Assembly: GCF_022539315.1 (NCBI RefSeq)
Contig: NC_066321.1
Coordinates: 7,258,824 to 7,322,823, forward strand
Length of the DNA: 64,000 nucleotides
From: Serinus canaria
Taxonomy: Eukaryota > Chordata > Aves > Passeriformes > Fringillidae
Direction: 5' to 3'
A model generated the notes under the pieces. The model was not told the DNA's origin. It saw only the letters and a program-made list of their open reading frames with translations, and ran no database searches. This document shows positions 26,001 through 39,900 of this stretch, piece by piece. Position numbers and translations under genes: made by a program. Each line of letters starts with the position of its first letter. Positions within the stretch are counted from its first letter, which is position 1.

Positions 26001-27859
26001 ACCCCACTACTTGTGGGGTTTGGAAATTGAACTGTGAAATTTAATTTACTTTCTTGTCTCTTTTGGGCTCGTGATTTTGTTGTGGCTGGTTTTGGGTTTT
26101 TTTAAATTCTTATTTAGGATCTAGGAAGGACTTACTATTTCATTTTAAAGACATGCCTCAGATCACCAAAGTTTGTAGTGCAATCCAGTATTAAAACCAA
26201 GGAGGAAAAACTTGATAAAGGTGAAATAATTCAACAGAATAGCCCCAGGTTCATTTTGTCTTCCTACTCTACACACAGTCCTTATATTAAATTCCAGCTG
26301 CTGGTTCAAATTCTTCTATAAATTTAGAGCTTAAGCATGTTGCTTTTCTGCTTTACCTCTTAAATAACAGTTATTTTACCAAAACATCAAAATTGCTTTT
26401 GGAAGAATCATTACTGAGTGCCAAAACATGAAGAGGCATTTCTGCTATGTCATCCTTCTGTATTTGTGTGGAGGGGCAGTAGAAATACCCTACATTATTA
26501 ATAACTTTGTTCTGTGGAAGAAAATACTCCTGGCTAAAAATCCATCTTATATTCATTATAAAAAATCTCAAATCCATCAAAAGCCAAAATTAACTTTGAT
26601 CAAAGTGTCTTATAGGCCAGGAGCTGAAAAATAGCATTGACTAATTTCAAATATTCCTGAATATAATTATAATAGCTTCTCTGGATTCAAAAGGATTAAA
26701 CACTGCAGTGGAAGGAAGATAATTATCAGTTTTAGAATAAATTTATTAATACAGCTGGGGGGAAAGAAAAATCAATGCAAACACCTTTCCTCCTCATTTT
26801 GCTTAGCAGATTAGTGTAGTGCCAACCCACTGACTGAAAACTTTCACAATTAATTTGATCTCTTTCACAATGTGGCAGCTACACCTGAAAATTTCCATGT
26901 TGGACAGACAACTGGGATTGGAATGGGTTACAGAACCAGTCTGTTTTAAACCATGTATAAGAATGCATACCCAAATGTATTGTAATTAGAAATATTGAAC
27001 CATTCACTGAAATTTTAAGCATTCCTGATTGGTGGGCAATTTTTTTGATTTTTAAACATCAGCACCCATTGCCATGACAAGGCTACTCAAAGTGGCCTAA
27101 GACATTATAAATGTAGTGTTCCAGGACCGTACAAAGATCCTGCCTCAGGAATTATAGGAATGCACTTAATAAATTATTTTTCTGTTTTCATCTATTAATA
27201 TGCAAATAGTTTATACAACATAAAAAATTTAATTTGTACCTACTACAGGTAACATATCTATTTAGCTTTTCATCTGAAAGCCTGTAAGACTTGATGACCT
27301 GCAAACTTATTTACAGAACTCACTTTAAAGTATCTTTTAAAAATAATATTGTCCAGCATTTAACAAAATTGTGACTTAAGAAAGAAATCACTTAACAGCA
27401 TTTGCTTTCTTGATTTTGTCAAGTAATGTCACCAGATTAAGTGTTATAAGGCAGGTTGGTTGCTCAGATGAACTAAGACTCCCATGGTGACAGGCATGTA
27501 GTAGATCTGTTCATTTATAAAATCAGATGAAAGCAAGAAAGAGAAAAAGTTTAGAGTTTCAAAAGAACTGAAATGTCTTATTTTTACTACAAATTCAGAA
27601 TAGGCACTGTAACATGATTCCTTAGGGACTTTTCCAGAAGATTGTCTCTTCGCTGGGCATCATTCCACTTTTAAACTAAGAAGAAGAAGAAAAAAATTAT
27701 CAGGAGTACATAACTCAGGATTACAAAAGAGAAATTACCATAAGCATTTGTTTCCATCTTACTAACAAAGAAAATAACTCCATGCCTTAAGACATCACGA
27801 TAACTGTTTTGATTAGAATATTTTAAATTTCATTATTAGATTTAAGCAACACTGGAAAA

Positions 27860-27916
27860 TAAAAATATAAATAGAAATAAAATATAAATAAATACAATAA
27901 AATATAAATAGAAATA
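27860..27916. repeat. Imperfect A/T-rich tandem repeat
   Basis: Repeated AAAATATAAATAGAAAT-like units. Within the possible 3' UTR region; no other role seen. Confidence 0.7.
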
Positions 27917-28654
27917 CTTCTTATGTAATTCTGCACACATTATTGAAAACCCTGAAGCACAGGGCTAGGAGAACTCTAAACTTTGTCTGCTTTAATGCTC
28001 CAGGCCAGTACTGCCAAACCATCTAATGTTCATTTTAGAGATTGTGCACTCTTAAAAGGGGGATATTTTGCAAACTCTTTAGCTATTCTAGTCTACTTTC
28101 CTTATGCTTACCGTAAGAAATATTTAGTCTACTATTTAATGGAATTTACCAACTTAATTCTTGTCATCCACAAACACAAGGGCTACTTTCCCCTTTCTGG
28201 ACCAGTAATGATAAAGTCTGGTGATCTTTAAACTTCCCTGAATGGTTGCTGTTTTTCATGAGCTTCAGCAGCCCAAACTGAGACCCCAGCAGCACACTAA
28301 GGAGTGAATTAATTACTTCAGATTTCTTACAGACACATCACCCATGCCAAGAAGTTGTAGGGCTCTTCTGGTGTATTGACTCACATCCAGTTTTGGATGA
28401 ACTTTGGAATATTCTTTAGCAAAAAAACTACATTTCAAAACCATTGATCAAGAACTGTGAGAATAATGCTTGGCAACAAGTAATAATAATAACTTTGAAG
28501 ATACATGTTAATAAAAACTCTGTCTATCAATACAGAACAAGACTGACTGCATGCTCTTTAAAAATGTGTCCTTGCATAACACAAATGCCACCATGAAAAC
28601 CAAACCTCACCTTTCTGTGCAATGTTTGAGGTTTATTAAAGGTTTACCTTTTGT

Positions 28655-28736
28655 CTATGAACAGCAGCCATCTCCATCCTGTGAAACACTATGCATAGGG
28701 ATGAGGCTTTCACACTGCTCACTTTCTTCTGGCATT
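28655..28736 (-). CDS. SLC35F5: SLC35F5 terminal coding exon m with stop
   Basis: 82 nt. The acceptor is TTTTTTTAAG before AATGCC. The first base completes Arg; then [19 protein letters not shown] continues to DGDGCCS and TAG at 28657-28655. [14 protein letters not shown] matches the mammalian tail as remembered, but the last residues differ and end in a Cys pair. The exon is too short to stand out as an open frame and was placed by splice site and frame. Confidence 0.92.
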
Positions 28737-31700
28737 CTTAAAAAAAAGACATTTATTTCAAGTCATACTGTAATATTAAATTGTTTTTTATGAAGCCAAC
28801 ATAGGCACCAAGTATGCAGGTGTTTGAACTTTAGCCATTAAAACCATGCAAAGACTCCTTAAATTTATCAAATGTACTCAAGTTTGCACAATTTTCACTG
28901 CATGTGCTGGGTACAGAAATTATTACAGATGCATTAAGGGAAAAAATTGTGACAACAACTAGGAAACTTCTTTTAAAGGTAAACAGACTTCACAACTTTC
29001 CATTTTCTGAGCACTGCATAGGTTAATTGTACAAATGGATTGGCAACTACTGCTATTAAGAAATTAGCACACCTGAATATAAAATCAGGAGAAAATAAAC
29101 AGAGTATGAGTATTGTGGCTTATAGAATACTAGAGGATTACAGGATATTGGAAAGGTTAAAGAGACAGGATTATAGTTTGTGACTGCCCTACCTCTGAAT
29201 TCGATGTTTTCTACAAATAAAGGCAAAAATTCTTCTGATTCCCACCATCACTGGATCCCAGTTGTTATAGTGACACAAGAGAGTTGCAATGAAAAATGAA
29301 AAAAATACAGGTACTGCTCCTGCAAAAAATAACCAGGAAAACTGCACCTGGAATTGAAACACAAACATCATTCACTAGATAGCTCAAAAAAGAATTGTCA
29401 TGCTGTATATTTGGAATGATTATTATTGTAAGTTTGAGATGCAGTTTGAGTTATTTTAAACAGTGTGAGTTATTTTGTACAGTTTCTACAGTTATTGCTT
29501 CTTCTAAGAACTGCATAACCTGTTCCCACTAATCCATTCTTAACAATGGCACATTGTGTTTGCACTGGGAGCTGAATGCAGACTGCTATTTCCAAATAGT
29601 CTCAGGTTTAGGTTTTTAGTTGTGTTTCTGGTTCCAAGGAGAAAGTCTCCTAGACATCCCATGGGTTGGAAAGCAATGATCTTCAAAGTCCATTCCAACC
29701 CAAAGCATTCCATGGTTCTGTAACTCCAAACCAAGGGCACAAGGACAGGAAGAGCCTGGGACTGCCTCTCAGGATGAGAGAGCCATGAGCCGTGGGCACA
29801 GCCCCCCCGTGTGGAGAGAAGATCCAAAACTGAAGACTTTGGAGAAAACAGATTCAGCTTTGGCACCTGGCACTGATGATCCTCCTCAAAGACCTCATCA
29901 ACTGCAATTGTTAAGCCCTGTGTTTCCCAACTGATTTCTAATGAAATTCACAACACGTAAGTTGCCAAAAGGAATTAGTCATTAGAAACCTGGCTGTAAT
30001 TTCCTAAGATTCAGATTTATGTTAGAAAATTACAGAAAAATAAATACCCAGAAAGTTAGTAATTATGAATATTGTATAATTACCATGCCATTTGACAGCC
30101 ATATGAAGGCTGCATGTATTGATATTTTAATCTTTACCTACGTGGTGTGATTCTTGGGGTGTCCTGGGCAGAGCCAGGAGCTGGACTGGGTGATCCTGAT
30201 GGGTCCCCTTCCAGTTCAGCTCTTTCTATGATTCCATGATTATTAGCCATGCCAGTAGCATTCTTGTGCAGGGCTCTTTTAAGTAAAAACAAGGCCGGCC
30301 AGAGGCAAGGCAGCTAAAATTTCTGTCAGGTTATCTGAGATGTGGACACCTGAGACTTCAGTGAGCACAAGGCTTGGCTTAGAATATTCTGCTGTCTGTA
30401 TGACAGAAACAGACTTGCACAAATACACCTGTCCAAAAACCCTCAAAGTCTACAGCACTTTGCCTTTAATCAGGGTCCCTCACTTGTGCTTCTAATACTA
30501 GTCATTTATTTTCTAAAATGTAAGACAGAAAGGATTTACTTCCCACAATGTGAGTTAAAAAGGTAATTTGCCCTTTTGTTACCAATGTCAGCTGAAAGTC
30601 ATCCAACAGAGCTTGGGAGATGTTTCTGCTATTTGAAATGCCTCCATGTTGCATTAGTACATGAAGAACAAATTAGTTGGACAAGATCTGAACTCTGTGT
30701 TTATTCAGCATAAAAAACCTAGAGATTAGGCTGTTTACTGGGAATTAGAAAAGTATAGTCTATTTTTCAGTGCATCCCAGAAGACAGTTTAGATGAATCA
30801 CTTCAGAAGACAACCTAAGATTTTTATATCTTGATATATGTAACTATATATATACACCTCTACCAATGTATTTGCACATACACACACATCTGTGTATATC
30901 TAAAATGGGCACTGACACACAAACCTATGTATAAAATTCTTATTTTTACTACCAGCATTAGCTGACATGTACAGGCCAACAAATGTTTTATTATTGTTGG
31001 AACCACTGCAGTGTTTGCTCTATTTCACTGCTGGAATATGCAGGTAAGACTAACACAAAATATACTGTTTTTTGTAATGAACTCACATGCTCATTACAAA
31101 AGTATTTATTTAGGGTCTGACTAGTTTTGACTTTTCTTATATTTATCCTTTTATTTTTCTGACTTAATTTCCAAAATCCACACTGACACGAAGTAAAAGC
31201 AAAATACAAGTTGTGTTTGTAGTTTTTTACTTCATTTTTACATGCACAAAGTTTCAGAAGTCTAAAGGTACTCATTACAATTTACACTTTGCTTGCAAAA
31301 ACACTGAACAGCAAAGCCTCTTTTTGGCTGGAAACATTCCAAGTGCAAAACTCGACTAATTTCTTGCACCAAATAAACAAGTACAAACCAAAAGGAATTT
31401 AATTAGAAGAAATTTTGTAAACAATGATCAAAATTTAGTAGTATCTTACCTTGTGCATGCACATGTCAGCTATTATGGACAGAGGTATTGTAAGGCTTAG
31501 GGCAAGTGTGCCTATCAGTGATGAGGTAAGAAAGCAGCCCCTAAAAGACAATAAAATCATAACAATTATACAATTTAATGACAATAAATAATAATCATAA
31601 TAATGAGGTCTTAAAAGTTAAAAGATAACCAAATTAATACATCAAAGAGGAAGACATTTGATGAACTGTTAGTTACTGTTTAATAGTCAAAAATTAACTC

Positions 31701-34700
31701 ACACCATCACACTCCATCATAAATCTGTGAAAATGCACAGAATTCTTAACTAGGCAATGGATGTCTTCTGGGCTGAGGCTTAATTCCCATACCAATCTTC
31801 TGAGATGATGGAAATTTTCCTATTTCACATGTACTAACTTCATCTAGAAAAATCTGCATTTTGTTTCCATACCCTGATTCTCTAGAGCATAAGAGACTGC
31901 TTCTGAATTAAAACCAACCTGTCCACAGAAAACTTTAAATGCATAAAAGGTACAGAAGCCAATAAAAATTTATCAGCAAGTTAAAAAAAAAAAAAAACAG
32001 AGTCATATCTATCCCTACATTACGTAACTGGTAATATGTGCTTGGGTGGAGTAAACAAGTAGGTTAAATGATATTATTTACTTCTAAAAAAGTAAAGACA
32101 ACTGTACTAGTGGCACACTGGACTGATAAAGAATGATATCAGCACAAACTCTAATTAGAACCAGTCCAAAACTCTAGGGAAAAGGAACTGGAAGTAAAAC
32201 TAGCTCTTTAATTTACTGGAATATCATTCTGAGTAATTAAACAAATATAATGTATATAAAAAGGCTGTGCACACCCATGTACTTACTTGATTCTGAGAGA
32301 TAATGTTTGAGGTTTGGGGGGTTTATGTGTGTGTTTGTTATTTTGCCTACATTAAAATTACTCTTAACCTGAAACTGATTCTGAGCTGCAGTTTAATCTT
32401 CCAGGATGGCATTAATATCACAAAAATATTCTATCAACAAACCAGTTCAATTCAAAGCCCATAAGCTACAATGCATTTACACCTAGGACTGGTGTAAAGG
32501 TTTGCCAAGAAACAAAAAAATCATTAAAATTCATACATAACCTTAGACTTTGAAAAAAACAAACAAAAATCCACATCCCCTAAAAAACCAAAAGGTTTTT
32601 GTGGAACTTTATCTACTCCACCTTGATCTTTTGTTGCAGTATTGCCACAGAACTGTTACAACAGAATTCACACTCTACTTCTGCTACTGCAACTCTGTAG
32701 CACAAAGCCTCTTTGTCTCAAATGTTAATTCTTCAATAAGCTAAGCACACAGAATTTTAATTACTACAAGCACACATCACAGCTACTTTTCAAAGTTAGC
32801 TGTTGTCTTAATAGGACACTGTGACACAATGGTGAAACTGCACATGTGGACAGGAAAAACAGGAAAAAGGGCCCAAAGCCCAACCTAGACAATTTTACAT
32901 TTCAACATAGGAAAGATAATTCATGTAAAATATATTCAGTGTATGGAGTACATACCACAGCCAGAGGAACTCTGACAAAACTGTTCCAATAAGGCCATTT
33001 ATGACAATGCACATCCATATCAGTTTATTGGGAAACTCAAATGCTTCAAACCCAGTATAGTGAAGCAGGAAGAACCCTGGCCACAGCAGCAACAGATTAA
33101 ACAGTCCTACAAAACCTGGATATAAAAACAGTATTAAGTAAATCATCATAGATCTTCTTAAACATAACCAAAATCTCAGTTAAAACCTGCTATTTTGACA
33201 ATATGCATATAGAAAAGCAGCCATGAAGCAATACTTTAAAATTTTCAAAGGAAACAAATGTAAGTAATGTAACCTGAAATTCACAAACTAAATTTGCATC
33301 AGATATTTACATGTTTGAAATTGAAAAAAAACAAACTAAGAAATCTCATTAAGTCAGTGGGGTTGCCTGCATACCTACAGGAAATTCCTCTCCTTGTTAA
33401 GGCTCTAAACAAGAAACAATTCACACAACCAGTCTCTAAAGGACTCATAACCATGGGAGTAAGAGGCTTTCTCTACTCCTTTGCTTTTCTAAGCCCCTTT
33501 ACCACTCAGACACAGTTCAGTGCCTGAAAGCATGTCATTTAATCACACATTAAATTAAAGCTTTCAACAGAGTTAGTTACTTTTGGTCTTACCAAAGAAC
33601 ATTGGTATGTCAAGTTTATCTTCTCTATCTACTTTTCTTTTTATCATGACTATGTAGACAGCATACAGCATTGCTCCTACAAGAGACCAAATGGAACCTG
33701 GAAAAATGGAAAAAATACTCCCTTGAGATATGCCAAACATGTTATGCACAGTAGGATCACCTCTCCTAAACCTCTGTCAATTACAGAATCCATTACTAAA
33801 TGAAAAATATGGGAAAATGGAGAAAGTTCTAAAATATAAATACTTTTCCAATATACACATAGGGTAGAAAATTACCATAAATGGCAAGTTTTAGAAGTTG
33901 AAAGTAAAAAGCCAGATAGTGAAATGTTACAAGAATGAGAGATACAGAGCTTGCTATGACTACTTAGTACTGCCAGAAGATGGTACTGATCAATGCATAT
34001 TCCAGGATAAAAACCCATAAGTAAATACCTATTGTATCTTTTCCAGCAGATTTTTCAGATCCAGAAAGGTTAACAAGTACCACACCACCAATGCTAGCAA
34101 AAAAAAAGAAGAAGAAATGCAAAATGTTGCTTGAACTCAGGAATTTCTTTACAAAAACAGATAAAAGAAAGAGAAAAACAAATATACGGTTCTATCTTTT
34201 GGCATTTTTATTTAACCAAAACCCCTTTCTGGAAAGTCAAAAGGAGTTCTCAACTGCTAAGGCATAATCCCAAATTAAAACCAACCAACCCCACCTTTAA
34301 CTTCCCAGAACAATGCACCAGGCATTTAAGGAAACAGGCTGACATAAAGAAAAATTGAATGTCAAACCTCTTCACCATCATAGAAAACTAAAACAAACCA
34401 CAAATAAACAACAAGAAAATAAGTTCATCTATTTCCAACAGAAATTAATCTAATTTCCTACAGGAGAATGAGATTTGGAAATGGTTCATGATATGAAGTA
34501 TTTAGGAACTTTAATTCAGTTGCTCACTTCATCTGCGAACCAAGGATTTTTAAAAAGCGATGGGTATCATTTATTGTCACAGATAGCACAGGTACAGCAG
34601 GTACAATTGTTCTCTCACTGTACCCAATGGACCCAATGTTACCTCCTATTACCTTACCTTAAAATAACAGCTAATAATTTGGACAGGGTAAACCGATCTC

Positions 34701-36883
34701 CACTGTTACTGGGAAAGACTGCAGCTAAAATTAATGTAAAAAGCCCTGCAAGAGAAATTCAGAGGAGTTTATACAACCAAGTTTTGCCAGTAGTTTGCTC
34801 AGAAAACTATACAGCTTCAAAGATATTATACTCCAAACACATTTCTTTAATATACAGATGTAGCTGGAGAAGTACACAAACAAAAAGCAGGGGAAATAGG
34901 AAGGTACTCTAAAATACCTCTGCAAATACAAAACTGATCTTCTAAACACATATATGCAATGCCTTTAGGTCAAATCCACAGGTAAAAATGTTACACAAAC
35001 CCATTGTAATGAGATTTGTATGTTATAAACAGCGGTGTAATACAGATCTGGTGGTGTAAATAAAACTTACCAGAGGTTGATGACAAGATATTAACTATGG
35101 CAACTTGGGTATCTGACAGAGCTTCTTGGTACGAGAAATTTGCCAAGAACCACTGGGGAAACAGAAAAATAATTTTGTTTTAATATGGGTAACAACAACA
35201 GAGCTTAAGTTTCTCAGTGCGATAAAATCCTACTTTAAAAAAAATCCAGTTATTTAAAAAATAAAATCAGAACTAGATTTTTAGCTTAAAGAGACTTCTA
35301 ACTTCTATTAAAGTGGAAGGCATATTAAAAGACAGCAACAAACTTAGAACTGGCTCAAACCAAGTACATGTTTAATAACAAAATACCATACTTCAGAACT
35401 TAAAAAGAATTAAAATGACATTATAATAGCTAGTCTGTAGTAACTAAAGGTAGTTTTAACTTGTTTTGGAGTGCTTCAAGATGATAACTGCACAAGGGCT
35501 GCAAAGAAATTTCAGTAATGCATGTGACATTAGTCAGCCTAATGAGGTTCTTTGAGAGTACTTAGAACCAGCACACATCTCCACTGTTAAAAACAAGCAT
35601 CTCTTACATTCAATGCCTAAAAAATATTTCTTAATTCCTCCATAAAGGAATAAAATGGCAAATGTTTTCTCACTTCTTGATTGAGATCTCACTAGTAAGA
35701 TCTCAGATATATTCTAAGGGAAGTAACCACTCTAGTCTTATGTGGAAATAGTCATAAATTCCAAGAAGAAATACAGGTACATGCCAGTAGCGTCCATGAA
35801 CAGAATAAACAAGATTTGTTTTGGACATGAGGACACTACCCCAGAAAAAATTACACCACTGTTTTCTGGTAGATGCATCAGTGGTATTTTTGTTGATGAT
35901 GATGATAACAATAATAACAACAATCATGCTTAAATAGCTCCACTCCCTGAGGAAAAGCCATGATGAGTCCACACTACATAGAATCCATTTGGCAGTAACT
36001 GTGAAGGTGCTTCTAGAAAAGGTATCACTGATCTGCCCTCTACATTTTTCTGTCTCAAAAATCCTGCCACTGGAATCTCTCTCTCCCCCTAGAACTGAGA
36101 CATGATGCACTAACAGCATCTACCAGCAGATTCATAAGTACATCTTGCACATCGAAAGTTTTACTTCTTATAGCACATTTATAAAATAAGGTTTAAAGAA
36201 TACAAGTCATCTCAATACTTATTCAATATTAATTCAATATATTCAATACTTACTCAATTCATCCCAATACTACTACTATACAAGTTTTAAATGCATCTTT
36301 ACTTAAGTTTTCTGAAAGAATGGAGCACATACCACGAAGCAAAAGAAAAAGCTAATTTTTGCTACTTGGCTTGCAGTGAGTTTTCCCACAGTTTTTAAGA
36401 TGGATTCCTGCTCCTTCACTGTTGGATAGGACATGCGGGACAGCTTTGCCTCCAAAGCATGGCTTGATGGCAGCTGCCGGATCTCCATGATGTTACTGAA
36501 CCGCACACGAGGTTTCTTGGGTGCTTGAGAGGCAGAAAAAACAGAAAAAAAATTTTAAAAAAGGAAAACATATTATGATTAAACTTTTTGAGCCAACACA
36601 ATATGCAAATAAAACTATGATATTGTAACACCCCATTGATTAAAAGACTGCACAAATAACAGGTTCTTATCCAATTAGAAGACATGCCATCATGATTTAT
36701 TAAACTAATATTTTGTTATTCAGGAGGCCACTGATAAGACAAAGTACAATTAATTACTGTTTTCAATCAGTAAGTTTTCCACCCACGAAAACATCACTGA
36801 AAAGCACCACCCCTGCTCCCTATGAAAAATATCAACAAAAGGTAACAGTGCATTTTTAGATAAGAATTATTCCATCTTAAAAA

Positions 36884-36935
<52 letters not shown>

Positions 36936-39900
36936 TTTCTTTAATTGTCTAATAGCCAAACAGCCAACACTTGCACACAATTATACCTAACTGCAAGGAC
37001 AATGTTTCATTTAGAAGATTAAAGTCCAACAGCCTCAAAGCTTAGCAGAGACCATAAAGTCACTTGCCCTTTTGAAATCCACTCTCTAACAAATCTTGCA
37101 AACTAGGATCAGGTTTTATATAGAAGGTTTAGTATCATTAGCTTCCTCCATAAAGAAAACATTACACTAAACACTACAGGCAAATATTAGCTAAAATCAA
37201 CTTGGAAAAATACCTCATTTCCTTAAAAAAAGTAAAGGGAAAGCTGCAGCTGGAACAATTCTGAAGTGATTGGTGCATATTGCCACAGCAAGCAGAGCCT
37301 ACCAAAGTGTGCCATGGAGAAATTAAAAGAGCTTCCCTTTGATAAGCAGGAACTCTTTTGCTGAGGACTGGCTAACTGGATGTTCTGAAGCCAACCTTCC
37401 CACAATTGTCTGGGGCAGTCAGGCCCGTTTCAGGTACCATCACAAGATAGTGAGGCTTCAATAAAACCAGAATGCACATAGACTGTTAAAATTCTTACTT
37501 TGACTGCTTTGCTCCTGCTCTAAAAAGGACAATAGCTTGTTTTTCCAGAGGCTGACTCACTGCTGCTGGTCTTACAAGCCCAGAAGGAAAGAATCACAAG
37601 TACTGAACCCAGTTGGTCCCTTGAGATAAACATAGGCTGCATCTGTGGTGACCAAGAAAGGTAAACTGAACGACAGGCCTATGTTTTCTCTACCTGAAAG
37701 CAAATATATGAGACTGCAATTCATGCAATAAGAGATTTCAGAAAGGAGAATAAAGGAAAAATACAAAAAGGAGGGGATGAAGGGGAAGCATGTCCAGCAA
37801 CATGACAGCAGTTATACTAAACAAAGAGAAAAGTAACTCCTTCTCCAAAGAACTAGCATTACAGCATTCCAGAAGTCTTTACTCACTTTTCTCTGCATCA
37901 CTACTATTACTGCCATTTTTTTCAGTTGGCAAATCATGAAACTTTACAGGAACATATAAAGGTTCACTCTGCAATGAATCAGTATAAGTAAAAATACAGT
38001 TAAGCAGTATATTTCAATTATTACCAGAATTTATTTAGCAAATTAGAAAACTAAATAAAGAAAAAGTTAATAGTAAGAGAATCAGACTAAAGCAGGTCTG
38101 CACACAGTGGATAGACTTGTCAAAATACATGTATACAACACACTGTATGTTACACAACTGGTAAAACACAGTACTAAAAGAGAACTCTGCTCTTTTGTGT
38201 GTATCCTCATGAACACAAAACTTATGGACGGCCTACTGATTTAAAATTACAAAATAAGTCATCAATATTATGGATATTTCATTAGCTATAGCTTCTGTCC
38301 AAATTATATACTAGAAACATGAAATACAGGATGTATGTAGAAAAATCCATGCACTCATTTTCTTCCCATGACAGTAAAAACCCTTATTTTCTACCCTAGA
38401 CCTAAACATCAAAAAACCTGGAGTAATATCTACAATACATAAGGCACTTAGAAGTATTTCAAGCAATTAAAACTTTTGCTAAAAACTCAAGTTTTAAGCT
38501 ACTTGTTTAGATTAAACTGATAAACTGTTAAGTCATTAAAAAGATCTGGTAGTTGGATTTTCAATAGGCTTGCTTAGGATAAGAATTTTGGTGGATGTTT
38601 AAATTAATGCAAAATTGCTCAATTTTCTAGAGTCACATGATCTTAATGAATTGAGAAGGCCAAGAAGATTTTATTCTTAAACAGAGTTAAAGTTAAAAAT
38701 CCCCAAAAAATTAAAGGAAGAATACACCTGAAAAAATGTCTCTTCAAGTAACTCTGTTTAAATATCCTTACAGTAATTTGCAATACTCAATTGCTTCCCC
38801 CCTCTATTACAGAGATGGTATGAGCTGAATATGTAAAGGTTTTCTCTGTAGAAGATAATATTTCTTTGACAAACTACTACAGAAGCATTCAATTAAGTGC
38901 TTTATGGAGCTGAGAACCCATATTTCTTAGAGTAAGCAATACCATTATTTGCAGTACTTATTAATAACATATAAGGATGTAAGTTACCAATCCCCTTTGA
39001 CAAAACCTATTACAGTTAAAACTGCCACATTTTATAAACAGTAAGTCAAGATAGTTGTGCCATGTTATTGTAAAGCATTCACCTTCATAAATTAAGGCAC
39101 TTACCAGAGAACTGTTCACAGTGGTATCTGTTGTACAAGCAGCAAAATAACCTTCGGCATCTGCAAACTAATTACAGAAATTTTAATGTAATAAACTACC
39201 AAGACAAAGTTATTAGTAACTGAAATTTTTGAAGAGTAAGGTTTTTTACCTCTCTCCTCTCAGCCCTCCTCCCCAATACCAAGAAGGCTTACAAGTTCAG
39301 TAAATAATTTCAGTATTTCTTTGTACCTCTTGAACCCCACTGAATTAAACTACCCAGATAGGAATGCAGGATGAGGCTCTTAGATACAGAAAACCTGCAA
39401 AATTCAGTCTTAGGGACAAAATGCCCACTAAATGATTGAGCATCTATTAACAACAAGATGCTTCTTTCTTCATTTTATTGAGGCAAAGTTCCCTTCCCTC
39501 CTCCTTTCTGCACCTTACCAAATCCACATTCCCTGACCTGCAGCTTGCTGTTCTACCATGATGGTAGCAAAATTATTAAACAAAGCTTTTAATGTGGAAG
39601 AGAACTTAAAAGGAAGGTGTGAGTGTGAGTCTCCAAGCAATCATTGAAATAAACCATATAAATGGATGTGTTGTCCAGACTAATACACAAGACACTTTAA
39701 AGGTACTTGCAATAATTACAGAGTTGAATACTTAACTACACCCCTTGAAGGGGAAAGGAATTTTCTAACAGCATATTACAGTCCTGTCTGCACTGTTGTT
39801 TAGAAAAGGAAAAATAATGGGATTCCAGTAGCAGTGTCATGAGTGCCCCACACAACATGTGACAGACTGGGCACTCTTAGTCATTGCTTTCCAGTTCGTA

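Larger units (their letters stand above)
20010..28654 (-). other. Repeat-poor AT-rich stretch, possible long SLC35F5 3' UTR
   Basis: About 8.6 kb without any recognisable CR1, LTR or MIR element and without a convincing open frame, lying between the SLC35F5 stop codon and a good poly(A) signal. AT-rich, with many AATAAA and ATTTA motifs on the minus strand. The lack of insertions and the terminal signal fit a long 3' UTR, but ordinary intergenic DNA with a shorter 3' UTR is also possible. Confidence 0.35.

Noticed and set aside
34475..34912. 145-codon plus-strand frame
   Set aside because: Antisense to SLC35F5 exon g, with no domain.
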